A DNA stretch of 64,000 bases, taken from the NCBI RefSeq assembly GCF_000018885.1, contig NC_010168.1, positions 1,922,001 to 1,986,000 of the forward strand, given 5' to 3'. Below the pieces are notes generated by a model that ran no database searches, had not been told where the DNA came from, and was given only the letters and a program-made list of their open reading frames with translations. Of the stretch, positions 1 to 12,115 are shown piece by piece (position 1 is the stretch's first letter; the number at the start of each line of letters is the position of its first letter). The translations under genes were made by a program, and so were the position numbers. This DNA is from Renibacterium salmoninarum ATCC 33209 (GTDB taxonomy: Bacteria > Actinomycetota > Actinomycetes > Actinomycetales > Micrococcaceae).

Positions 1-2
1 TT

Positions 3-338
3 GCCTACCCATTGCTTGAAACTTTGGGTTGGTCGGTTGGCCCAGCTGGCTTGCTAGACGCCGTCGTCACTACGACGGACGTTCGAGCCGGCCGACCAGC
101 TCCCTATATGATCTAGCGGGCAATGGAACGCACTAGCACTCTTGATACCCGCAAAGTCCTTTCCGCCGGCGATACCTTGGTGGATGTTCAGGCCGCGCAG
201 AACGCTGGCGTGCTGAGCATTGGCGTACTCACCGGATCACTGACGGCCGAAGACTTTGCCTCAGTTGCCCCGGACTATGTGTTGCCAAGCGTGGCCCAAG
301 TTCCTGACTTGGCTGAGCTTCAGCAGTCCGCAGCCTAG
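3..338 (+). pseudogene. HAD-family phosphonatase-like hydrolase, 3' part, interrupted by an amber codon
   Basis: The reading frame enters from the window edge and runs to a TAG at 336-338. It shows typical phosphonatase-like HAD features: DAVVTTTDVRAGRPAPYMI (HAD lysine/arginine region) followed by AGDTLVDVQAAQNAG (the acidic motif that binds Mg2+). Between these two motifs a TAG lies in frame at 114-116, immediately after PYMI, where relatives usually read PYMIFRAM. The downstream 71-codon piece opens with ATG at 123 but lacks the catalytic N-terminal domain and should not work alone. The call rests on family motifs; the 5' end is outside the window, so other lesions cannot be judged. The next gene is convergent, with 4 bp between them. 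Confidence 0.6.
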
Positions 339-342
339 GCCA

Positions 343-2370
343 TCAGGCCGTTACAGGACGAGTTTCGTGCGCAATCCCGGCGTGCTCTTTGCCCAAGCCA
401 AATCGCAGAAGTCGTAGCGCATTAAAGACCACCAGCAGCGACGAGCCTTCGTGAATGAAGACCACAGGTCCCATTTCCATGCCCAATAAGCTGGCTGGAA
501 TCAGGAACGCCACGATCACCAGTGAAGCAATCAGATTTTGTCTGATGATGTTGCTACTGGCGCGGCTCAGTCGAATTAAGAACGGTACCTTGCCTAGATC
601 ATCGCTCATCAGGGCGACGTCGGCAGTTTCCAAAGCGACTGCCGAGCCAGCAGCACCCATGGCGATTCCGACGGTGGCATTCGCCATTGCCGGGGCATCG
701 TTGACGCCATCGCCCACCATCGCGGTGAATCGTCCCTGGCCGCCGAGCTTTGCAATCGCCGCGACTTTGTCTTCCGGCATCAATTCCCCGTGCGCAGTAT
801 CAACGCCTACCTGGTTCCCAACGGCGTCTGCTACCCGTTGGTTGTCGCCGGAGATCATCACCAGTTGCTGCACGCCGCTTTGCCGCAATGCGTCGAGCAC
901 ATCCTTTGCTTCTTGACGCGGCGCGTCCATCACACCGAGTACACCCAGGAATCGCTCACCGGATCGGACCACCATGGTGGTGCGCCCGGCAGCTTGCAAC
1001 GTGTCAACCGAGAGCAAAAGCTCCCCATCATTTTTTACTCCTGCTTCTTCGAACAAACGTAGGCTGCCAATCTGCACCAGCTCGCCGTCGACAAAAGCTT
1101 TAACACCGCGGCCAGTAATTGCTTGCAGATCCTCAGCGACTGGACGCTCGCTAGCTGGCACCTCGGATTCGAGGCCGCGAGTAATCGCACCAGCGAGCGG
1201 GTGATCACTCACTGATTCCAGCGCCAAAGCTAGCCGGGACAATTCAGCACGATTGACTCCCGCGAGCTCGACGACGTCGGTGAGTTTTGGCTGGCCCCAG
1301 GTGAGCGTCCCGGTCTTGTCGAACGCCATCGCGTTGACTCGGCCCAGGTTCTCCAGAGCCGCGCCGCCTTTGACTAGCAAACCCGCTTTAGCAGCTCGGG
1401 CGACTCCGGCGAGCACTGCCGCCGGGGTAGCGATTGCTAAGGCACACGGGCTAGCCGCCACCAAAACCAGCATTGCCCGGAAGAAGCTATCAACCAGAGA
1501 TTCGTTGATGAAAAGCCAGCCGAAGAGGAACACCACAATAACCAAGCCGATTACTGCAGGTACGTAGAAACGCTGGAACTTATCAATGAACCGTTGGGTA
1601 TTCGACTTCGTTGAATCAGCGTCTCTCACCATGGCGACGACTCGGGACAGCGTGTTGTCCTTCGAAGCGACACTGACGACCACTTCCAAGGGACCCGAAC
1701 CATTGACAGTGCCGGCGAAGACTTTACCGGAATCGTCGATGGTCGAAGGATTTTCGACGGCGGCAGCGGGTACCGCGCGTTTTTCCACCGGGATGCTTTC
1801 GCCAGTAATGGACGATTGATCAACTGCTGAGTTGCCTAGAACCACAAACCCGTCGGCTGGAATCCGGGAATTCGGCTTGATCAAGACAATATCCCCAGGC
1901 ACCAGCTCCTCGGTGGGCCGCTCGATAGTTTGCCCAGAAGCAGCTCGCACCAACGCCGTTGCTGGCGCCAATTCAGCCAATGCTTCGATCGAGCGCTTGG
2001 CACGACCCATTGCGTACTCTTCCAGGGCGTGACCCAGGCTGAAGAGGAACAGCAGTACGGCACCTTCGGCGAACTTACCCACCGAGGCAGCACCAATCGC
2101 GGCGACCAGCATCAAGAAGTCAACCTCAAAGCGCCCGTGCCTAATCGAGCGCCAGGCCGAGCTGAAAGTAAAGAATCCGCCAAAGAAATAGGTGGCGATG
2201 AAGAAGGTCAATGCCAGGCCGGAGGGCGCTGGTATCCAGTACTCAAAGGCAAGCCCTAAGAGATAGGTTGCGCCGGAGGCAATGGCGAAACCCATTTCAA
2301 GTTTTGGGTTGTCGCCGTGATAGTGGGGTTGATTCGGTTTGACCTGCGGTTTGGTCTCTGTCATCGTCAT
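343..2370 (-). CDS. P1B-type heavy-metal-translocating ATPase (probable Zn/Cd exporter)
   Basis: A 675-residue membrane pump using ATP to export divalent metal. Visible motifs: TGES of the actuator domain (189-192), the SPC metal-binding motif in a transmembrane helix (307-309), the phosphorylated aspartate in DKTGT (D351), the HP motif of P1B pumps (390-391) and GDGVND (553-558). There is no N-terminal CxxC metal-binding domain, only a short His-containing head (HYHGD). SPC is shared by Zn/Cd/Pb and Cu pumps. Zn or Cd is inferred from the divergent regulator at 2466, which carries an exact SmtB/CzrA-type alpha5 zinc site. An alternative start lies two codons in (MTETKP). The gene reads intact and was probably expressed from the shared 95-bp intergenic region containing an inverted repeat. 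Confidence 0.88.
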   Translation of the reverse strand: MTMTETKPQVKPNQPHYHGDNPKLEMGFAIASGATYLLGLAFEYWIPAPSGLALTFFIATYFFGGFFTFSSAWRSIRHGRFEVDFLMLVAAIGAASVGKFAEGAVLLFLFSLGHALEEYAMGRAKRSIEALAELAPATALVRAASGQTIERPTEELVPGDIVLIKPNSRIPADGFVVLGNSAVDQSSITGESIPVEKRAVPAAAVENPSTIDDSGKVFAGTVNGSGPLEVVVSVASKDNTLSRVVAMVRDADSTKSNTQRFIDKFQRFYVPAVIGLVIVVFLFGWLFINESLVDSFFRAMLVLVAASPCALAIATPAAVLAGVARAAKAGLLVKGGAALENLGRVNAMAFDKTGTLTWGQPKLTDVVELAGVNRAELSRLALALESVSDHPLAGAITRGLESEVPASERPVAEDLQAITGRGVKAFVDGELVQIGSLRLFEEAGVKNDGELLLSVDTLQAAGRTTMVVRSGERFLGVLGVMDAPRQEAKDVLDALRQSGVQQLVMISGDNQRVADAVGNQVGVDTAHGELMPEDKVAAIAKLGGQGRFTAMVGDGVNDAPAMANATVGIAMGAAGSAVALETADVALMSDDLGKVPFLIRLSRASSNIIRQNLIASLVIVAFLIPASLLGMEMGPVVFIHEGSSLLVVFNALRLLRFGLGKEHAGIAHETRPVTA

Positions 2371-2381
2371 GACATCAGTAT

Positions 2382-2409
2382 ATATTTATCTATAGACATA
2401 TGTAAATAT
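2382..2409. promoter_or_regulatory. Candidate ArsR/SmtB operator between the metal ATPase and its regulator
   Basis: A perfect 7-bp inverted repeat, ATATTTA (2382-2388) and TAAATAT (2403-2409), separated by 14 bp, lies in the very AT-rich divergent region. Size and sequence resemble the AT-rich imperfect palindromes bound by SmtB/CzrA-type repressors. It could control both the ATPase (start 2370) and the regulator (start 2466). Binding is inferred. Confidence 0.5.
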
Positions 2410-2465
2410 CTAAAATAGATGCTAACGATTATCAGATTCAGCAGACACTACGTGAAGATGAAACA

Positions 2466-2756
2466 GTGAAACTCAGCAACGAGCATGCCGAAGACTTGGC
2501 ACAAGTAATGCAAGCTCTCTCCTCCCCCGGTCGTTTGCTGATTTTGGCGCGGTTGGATGACAGCCCCTGCTCGGTGAGCACTTTGGTTGAAGATTGCGGT
2601 ATGGCACAAGCCACCATTTCTAATCATCTGCGAATCTTGCGGCACCTTGATCTGGTCACCGGTCAGCGCGAAGGACGTCAGGTAATCTATTCGCTCTACG
2701 ATGCCCACGTACAAGAGTTCTTCCGGCAAGCTCTAGGACATATCGGGCACAGCTAG
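2466..2756 (+). CDS. ArsR/SmtB-family metal-sensing repressor
   Basis: A 96-residue winged-helix repressor with the family helix-turn-helix core (MAQATISNHLRILRHLDLV) and wing (GREGRQVIYSL). The C-terminal helix reads D-A-H, ten residues, then H-I-G-H. This matches exactly the DXHX10HXXH alpha5 site binding Zn(II)/Co(II) at the dimer interface of SmtB, CzrA and NmtR-like proteins. Two Cys in the N-terminal half (PCSVSTLVEDCG) lie near the alpha3 site of CadC-type sensors but do not form its full CxC. It is divergent from the metal ATPase and probably represses it when zinc is low. The start is GTG at 2466, chosen because an ATG a few bases upstream is out of frame. Confidence 0.85.
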   Translation: MKLSNEHAEDLAQVMQALSSPGRLLILARLDDSPCSVSTLVEDCGMAQATISNHLRILRHLDLVTGQREGRQVIYSLYDAHVQEFFRQALGHIGHS

Positions 2757-2760
2757 CCGA

Positions 2761-4014
2761 TCAAGCCGTGGGTGTCTCCGGGCGACTAAATTGTGCCACC
2801 CCGCCCTTGAAACTGAGCACCTGCCCGGTGAGCGTAAACGATGATGCGTCGATGGTCGCCTTACCAACCCGTGCGCCATCGGAAATATCAGCAGTGAAGC
2901 TTGCCGAGCCCGGCGCGGAGCTAATGACTGCCCAACCAAGAACCGGCGACCATTCCAGAATCTTGAGCGTCGGTCGACTGAGAATCGTCCAGTGCGCGTT
3001 AGTTACCGTGTATTGCGTAACAATCGGATCGTCCGCACGCCCAGAAAATGGACAACCAGTCAACACCACGGATTGCTGAGCCGTACAGGAATCTAGATAC
3101 TTATTCGCCGCGTCGGTAATTGACGCTTGCCCTTCTGCGGTAAGCGTGGCGGTAACTACCGCATCTTGAGTTTTGATGGTGCCGAATCCGTTGACTTTGA
3201 GATTCGATTTATCGGTTGTTACCGTGGGGTCCTGTTTAGCCGCAGCCACCGGGTAGGTGCCGGGCAGCGCTTTGAGATTGAGCTTTTTCAGCTGTTCCGG
3301 CAGATTCTGCCCCGCCGGAGCAACTACCGGATGAAGTTCGACGCCGGCAACGGTAAGCCCCAGCGAAGCCGGGCCAAGTAGTTGAATATTGGCGCTCTGT
3401 AATGTGACCGGATTGAGCTTCCACTTGTCGACGAAAAAATCTTTCCCATCCGTCACTAGGCTGAAATCTTGCGGGTAGCTATCTGCCCCTTGCGAGATTG
3501 TCGTTTGGACCGTCGCGGTGCCATTTTCAATGGTTGTCTTATCAATGCTGAAGCTACTGATCCGATCCGTAGCTTTGGCGTACACAGCATCGTTGATCAG
3601 AGTTTTGTCTGCGGTCGCTAGCTCGTTGCCGCTAAGCCGCATCGCCGCTTCGGCCTGACCTTGGACAAGGGCGGTCAAAAAAGCGTCAACCTGTTTAGCT
3701 GGCGCGTTCCGATCATTCGCGCCGATAATCCAGATCGCGGCACTGATCAGAACCAAGACCACCACCAGCCCAGCTCCGAGCAGACTAAATAACAGCGCCT
3801 TTCGAGGCTTTTTCGGCTCTACCTGGGACATTGGATATCCCATCGAGAACTGAGTTTGGGATCCCTGTGGCGGCAGATAGATCTCCGCACCTGGTGCAAT
3901 CGGCGGATTCGCGGCGCTCGATGAGCTCGGTGGCGTAAATTGTTGCCCTGGTGACTGCCGGCCAGGTCCCGGCGTCGAAGGCTGTTGTGCTGGCGGAACA
4001 GACTCATCGTTCAT
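2761..4014 (-). CDS. Single-pass membrane protein with large extracytoplasmic region, function unknown
   Basis: About 417 residues: a Pro/Ser/Gln-rich cytoplasmic head, one transmembrane segment (ALLFSLLGAGLVVVLVLISA), then a large extracytoplasmic part of several beta-rich repeats, with a Cys pair around YLDSCTAQQSVVLTGCPF. The start is placed at ATG 4014 (MNDESV) because AGAGG stands six bases upstream; an in-frame ATG at 4032 has no good ribosome site. The protein is a distant paralogue of the product of 49703-50731: both have the same order of an NTF2-like FLTAL/YLQAL segment, an FxxxKWK motif and the paired Cys (DSCTAQQ...GCPF against DQCAQQK...GCPL). Such two-Cys surface proteins are common in Arthrobacter relatives; I do not recognise a function. 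Confidence 0.65.
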   Translation of the reverse strand: MNDESVPPAQQPSTPGPGRQSPGQQFTPPSSSSAANPPIAPGAEIYLPPQGSQTQFSMGYPMSQVEPKKPRKALLFSLLGAGLVVVLVLISAAIWIIGANDRNAPAKQVDAFLTALVQGQAEAAMRLSGNELATADKTLINDAVYAKATDRISSFSIDKTTIENGTATVQTTISQGADSYPQDFSLVTDGKDFFVDKWKLNPVTLQSANIQLLGPASLGLTVAGVELHPVVAPAGQNLPEQLKKLNLKALPGTYPVAAAKQDPTVTTDKSNLKVNGFGTIKTQDAVVTATLTAEGQASITDAANKYLDSCTAQQSVVLTGCPFSGRADDPIVTQYTVTNAHWTILSRPTLKILEWSPVLGWAVISSAPGSASFTADISDGARVGKATIDASSFTLTGQVLSFKGGVAQFSRPETPTA

Positions 4015-4151
4015 TAGTACCTCTGGCTGCATTTGGGCTTTTTAGCCATCATACGGATCAAGAGCCGATCCTGTCGCCGACCTAGAAGCCGCAGCGAGGT
4101 GAAACCTGGCAAGCAATCCCCACTGGACAGCGTGTTCCTTTGGGCAGAAAA

Positions 4152-4191
4152 AGTATGCCCCACTAAGCACGATGACTTAGTGGGGCATACT
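4152..4191 (-). terminator. Rho-independent terminator after rpoC
   Basis: A perfect 16-bp inverted repeat (arms 4152-4167 and 4176-4191, 8-nt loop). On the minus strand it is followed directly by a run of five T (TTTTTC), and it lies 30 bp past the rpoC stop, so it should end the rpoBC transcript. Confidence 0.88.
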
Positions 4192-4221
4192 CTCTAGCTA
4201 TTTGGACTCGCTAGTTACTTC

Positions 4222-8121
<3,900 letters not shown>

Positions 8122-8177
8122 AGGGTCCTATCTTTCTCATCTTGAATCTGAAGTCTTACGAAAAGTGTTGGGGGTGA

Positions 8178-8248
8178 GGTTTCTCATCGGATTGTCCGGA
8201 GAGCGCCGTCAAGCGAAGCAGGCGCCGGAGGACATCCGATGGGAAACC
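8178..8248 (-). other. Long imperfect hairpin between rpoB and rpoC
   Basis: GGTTTCTCATCGGAT at 8178 pairs with ATCCGATGGGAAACC ending at 8248 with a single mismatch. The inner part continues imperfectly (GTCC/GGAC, then GCGCC/GGCGC). The structure fills the rpoB-rpoC gap, 6 bp after the rpoB stop, and no T-run follows on the minus strand. It is more likely an RNA processing, pausing or stability element than a full terminator. This is read from sequence, with no folding calculation. Confidence 0.6.
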
Positions 8249-8254
8249 TCCGGA

Positions 8255-11200
8255 TTACACTTCTTCGACGGAGTTCGGCTCGGCCCTTGAGAGGTCGATG
8301 CCGAGTTCCTCCGCGGCCCGGAAGACTTCTTCATCCGAGTCACGCATTTCGATTGTGCTGCCTTCAGTGGAGAGAACCTCCACGTTCAAGCACAACGACC
8401 GCATTTCCTTGATTAGAACCTTGAAGGATTCGGGGATACCCGGCTCCGGAATGTTCTCACCCTTGACGATCGCTTCGTAGACCTTCACACGACCGTGAAT
8501 GTCATCCGACTTGATGGTCAGCAGTTCCTGCAGGGTGTACGCGGCGCCATAAGCTTCCAGCGCCCAAACTTCCATTTCGCCAAAGCGCTGTCCACCGAAC
8601 TGCGCTTTACCGCCCAAGGGCTGCTGAGTGATCATGGAATACGGGCCCGTGGAACGGGCGTGAATCTTGTCGTCCACCAAGTGGTGAAGCTTCAAGATAT
8701 ACATGTAGCCCACCGAGATCGGGTCCGGGAACGGCTCGCCGGAGCGGCCGTCGAACAAACGCGTCTTACCGGAACGGTTGATCAGAAGATCTCCGTCACG
8801 AGTCACGTTGGTCGAATCGAGCAGGCCCGAGATCTCTTCCTCACGTGCGCCGTCGAACACCGGGGTGGCCAAGATCTGGTCACGTCCAGTTTCACGCGGC
8901 AAGTTCGGCAGGTTCTTAACCCAGTCTGGCTCGCCGTCGATCTTCCAACCAGTCTTCGCGATCCAACCGAGGTGCAATTCCAGCACCTGGCCGACGTTCA
9001 TACGACCCGGAACACCCAAGGGGTTCAGCACGATGTCCACCGGAGTGCCATCGGCAAGGAACGGCATATCTTCGATCGGCAAGATCTTGGAGATGACACC
9101 CTTGTTACCGTGGCGGCCAGCGAGCTTATCGCCGTTGGTGATCTTGCGCTTGGCAGCAACATAGATGCGAACCAATTGGTTCACGCCAGGGGCCAGATCG
9201 TCGTCGTTTTCGCGATCAAAAAAGCGAACGCCAATGACGGTACCGGACTCACCGTGCGGAACCTTGAGTGAGGTGTCACGTACTTCGCCCGACTTATCAC
9301 CGAAGATCGCACGGAGCAAGCGCTCCTCAGGAGTTAGCTCGGTCTCGCCCTTCGGGGTGACTTTACCAACCAAGATATCGCCAGCATCAACTTCAGCACC
9401 GATGTGGATGATGCCGCGCTCGTCGAGTCCAGCAAGGATCTCCTCAGAGACGTTCGGGATGTCCCGCGTGATCTCTTCAGCACCAAGCTTGGTGTCGCGA
9501 GCATCGATTTCATGCTCTTCAATGTGAATAGAGGACAGCACATCTTCGGAGACGAGGCGCTGCGACAAGATGATCGCATCCTCGAAGTTGTGGCCTTCCC
9601 AAGACATGAACGCAACCAACAAGTTCTTACCCAGCGCCAATTCGCCCTGATCCGTTGCCGGACCGTCAGCGATGATGCCGCCAACTTCAAGACGAGCGCC
9701 TTCAGAAACCAACACGCGCTGGTTGTAAGCGGTGCCTTGGTTGGAGCGGTTGTACTTGGCAATCCGGTAGTTGGTCTCGGTGCCATCGTCGTTGAGCATG
9801 ATGACCAGGTCTGCCGAAACTTCGGTGACTACACCGGCCTTCTTAGCAATGACGACGTCGCCCGCGTCAACAGCGGCGGCGCGCTCCATACCGGTGCCCA
9901 CAACAGGAGCCTCGGAACGAACCAACGGCACAGCCTGACGCTGCATGTTGGCACCCATGAGTGCACGGTTAGCATCGTCATGCTCCAAGAACGGGATCAG
10001 CGCAGTAGCGACCGACACCATCTGGCGCGGGGAGACGTCCATGTACTCGACGTCGTCAGCAGCAACCAAAACAGGCTCGCCGCCACCACCACGTTGACGA
10101 ACCAAAACCTGGTCTTCAACGAAGCTGGACTTGCTATCCAAGGGAGCGTTTGCCTGCGCGATGATGTAGTTGAGCTCGTCATCTGCGGTGAGGTAATCAA
10201 CTTCGTCAGAAACGTGACCCTTGGAAACCTTGCGGTACGGGGTCTCGATGAAGCCGAGCGGGTTGATGCGTCCGTAGGAAGCCAATGAACCAATCAGACC
10301 AATGTTCGGGCCTTCAGGAGTTTCGATGGGGCACATACGGCCGTAGTGCGAGGGGTGCACGTCACGAACTTCGTAGCCTGCACGGTCACGGGACAGACCA
10401 CCCGGGCCTAGCGCGGAGAGACGACGCTTGTGCGTCAAACCGGCCAGCGGGTTGTTCTGGTCCATGAACTGTGAGAGCTGCGACGTTCCGAAGAACTCCT
10501 TGATCGCAGCAACAACCGGACGGATGTTGATCAGGGTCTGCGGCGTAATCGCTTCGACGTCCTGGGTGGTCATCCGCTCGCGGACAACGCGCTCCATCCG
10601 AGAAAGGCCGGTGCGGACCTGGTTCTCAATGAGCTCACCAACGGCGCGGATACGACGGTTACCGAAGTGGTCGATATCATCAACGTCAACGCGCAGTTCG
10701 AAATCTTTGCCATCGCGCTTGGCCGTCAGCGACTTACCGCCAGCGTGCAAGGTGACCAGGAACTTGATAATCGCGACAATGTCGTTGATGTCCAAGACCG
10801 AGGCATCCGGCGAAGCCAATGACTTATCGATGCCGAGCTTACGGTTGATCTTGTAACGACCAACCTTGGCCAGATCGTAACGCTTCGGGTTGAAGTAGAG
10901 GTTGTCAAGCAACGTCTGCGCTGCTTCAACTGTCGGCGGCTCGCCCGGGCGCAGCTTGCGGTAGATATCAAGCAAAGCGTCTTCGCGGGTTGAGGTGCCG
11001 TCCTTCTCCAAGGTGGCGCGGATTGAATCGAACTCGCCGAATTCTTCGAGGATCTGGCTCTCAGTCCAGCCCAGGGCCTTCAGTAGAACCGTTACCGACT
11101 GCTTACGCTTACGGTCAAGGCGAACGCCGACCTGATCGCGCTTGTCGATTTCGAGTTCAAACCAAGCACCACGCGAGGGGATGATCTTCGCCGTAAAGAT

Positions 11201-11767
11201 GTCCTTGTCACTGGTCTTGTCAGCAGTGCGCTCAAAATACGCGCCCGGTGAACGAACCAACTGAGACACCACAACACGCTCGGTGCCGTTGATAACAAAG
11301 GTGCCTTTTTCGGTCATCAGCGGGAAATCGCCCATGAACACGGTTTGCTGCTTGATTTCACCAGTGTTGTTGTTCATGAACTCGGCTTTGACATACAAAG
11401 GAGCCGAGAACGTAGCGTCCCGGTCCTTGCATTCAGCCATCGTGTACTTCGGATCAGCGAACTCCGGCTCCGAGAAGCTCAAGGACATAGTGCCCTGGAA
11501 ATCCTCGATCGGGGAGATCTCTTCGAAGATGTCCGACAGACCGGAGGTAGTAGCTACGCTCTCGTCTCCGGCGTCGACGGCCTTCTGCATCCGGTCCTGC
11601 CAGCGCCCGTTACCGACGAGCCAATCAAAGCTCTCGGTCTGAAGGGCAAGCAGATTCGGAACATCAAGCGGTTCGTGAATCTTTGCGAATGAGATACGGC
11701 GGGTTGCACCATCGGTGCTTTCGACGTTGTTAGCGGTTTCGTTATTAGAGGCGCTTGAGGCGACCAA
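8255..11767 (-). CDS. rpoB: DNA-directed RNA polymerase subunit beta
   Basis: The RNA polymerase beta subunit, about 1170 residues. The rifampicin region reads [32 protein letters not shown] in pieces, with susceptible-type residues at the usual D516, H526 and S531 positions. The C-terminal [22 protein letters not shown] block is canonical. An ATG lies in frame at 11782, but AAGGA six bases before a TTG at 11767 favours a TTG start giving (M)[13 protein letters not shown], which matches the Arthrobacter N-terminus I remember. It is cotranscribed with rpoC. The gene is intact and under clear purifying constraint. Confidence 0.96.
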   Translation of the reverse strand: MVASSASNNETANNVESTDGATRRISFAKIHEPLDVPNLLALQTESFDWLVGNGRWQDRMQKAVDAGDESVATTSGLSDIFEEISPIEDFQGTMSLSFSEPEFADPKYTMAECKDRDATFSAPLYVKAEFMNNNTGEIKQQTVFMGDFPLMTEKGTFVINGTERVVVSQLVRSPGAYFERTADKTSDKDIFTAKIIPSRGAWFELEIDKRDQVGVRLDRKRKQSVTVLLKALGWTESQILEEFGEFDSIRATLEKDGTSTREDALLDIYRKLRPGEPPTVEAAQTLLDNLYFNPKRYDLAKVGRYKINRKLGIDKSLASPDASVLDINDIVAIIKFLVTLHAGGKSLTAKRDGKDFELRVDVDDIDHFGNRRIRAVGELIENQVRTGLSRMERVVRERMTTQDVEAITPQTLINIRPVVAAIKEFFGTSQLSQFMDQNNPLAGLTHKRRLSALGPGGLSRDRAGYEVRDVHPSHYGRMCPIETPEGPNIGLIGSLASYGRINPLGFIETPYRKVSKGHVSDEVDYLTADDELNYIIAQANAPLDSKSSFVEDQVLVRQRGGGGEPVLVAADDVEYMDVSPRQMVSVATALIPFLEHDDANRALMGANMQRQAVPLVRSEAPVVGTGMERAAAVDAGDVVIAKKAGVVTEVSADLVIMLNDDGTETNYRIAKYNRSNQGTAYNQRVLVSEGARLEVGGIIADGPATDQGELALGKNLLVAFMSWEGHNFEDAIILSQRLVSEDVLSSIHIEEHEIDARDTKLGAEEITRDIPNVSEEILAGLDERGIIHIGAEVDAGDILVGKVTPKGETELTPEERLLRAIFGDKSGEVRDTSLKVPHGESGTVIGVRFFDRENDDDLAPGVNQLVRIYVAAKRKITNGDKLAGRHGNKGVISKILPIEDMPFLADGTPVDIVLNPLGVPGRMNVGQVLELHLGWIAKTGWKIDGEPDWVKNLPNLPRETGRDQILATPVFDGAREEEISGLLDSTNVTRDGDLLINRSGKTRLFDGRSGEPFPDPISVGYMYILKLHHLVDDKIHARSTGPYSMITQQPLGGKAQFGGQRFGEMEVWALEAYGAAYTLQELLTIKSDDIHGRVKVYEAIVKGENIPEPGIPESFKVLIKEMRSLCLNVEVLSTEGSTIEMRDSDEEVFRAAEELGIDLSRAEPNSVEEV

Positions 11768-12042
11768 GAGGGATCCTTCCACAGACCTTCAGGCTTTGCT
11801 GCGTCTCTCTGCGGCCGGTAAACCGGCGCTACACCACTTGCACATGCCGTCAAGGAGACAACATGGCGAGCCCACCGCTATATGAAGGCTGAGGGTAAAC
11901 AGGGAAGACGCGAATATTCAGAATAGCTGATGCATCCAAATATGTCCAGCCCACCAGAATACGCCCCGAAAACCTGGAGCACAAGAGTATCGAAGCAGCG
12001 AGTTACCTGCCTATTGGCTGACAGTTCACTCCCCCGGTAAAG
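11768..12042 (-). other. rpoB leader and promoter region
   Basis: This 275-bp gene-free stretch should carry the rpoBC promoter. A small GCCGG-TAAA-CCGGC hairpin lies at 11814-11827 in the leader. A TTGACG hexamer is readable on the minus strand about 85 bp before the TTG start, but I cannot pick a convincing -10 box for it. No ORF or known leader RNA motif is seen. Confidence 0.3.
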
Positions 12043-12097
12043 GCTGCACCACTTTTCGGGCTTATCAGCGCCCTTTAAGCCCGAAAAGTGGTGCAGC
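12043..12097. repeat. Gene-end palindrome, family A copy 1
   Basis: An inverted repeat with outer arms GCTGCACCACTTTT and AAAAGTGGTGCAGC and an inner stem CGGGCTTA/TAAGCCCG. It starts 19 bp past the stop of the minus-strand gene at 12116. A second member with the same outer arms but a different inner stem lies at 53533-53595, also about 20 bp past a minus-strand stop. It probably acts as a transcription terminator; the shared arms suggest a dispersed repeat family. Confidence 0.75.
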
Positions 12098-12115
12098 GTT
12101 TGAAGATGGTTGAGC

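Noticed and set aside
8495..10288. Several long plus-strand frames opposite rpoB
   Set aside because: Shadows of rpoB; translations show no recognisable domains.
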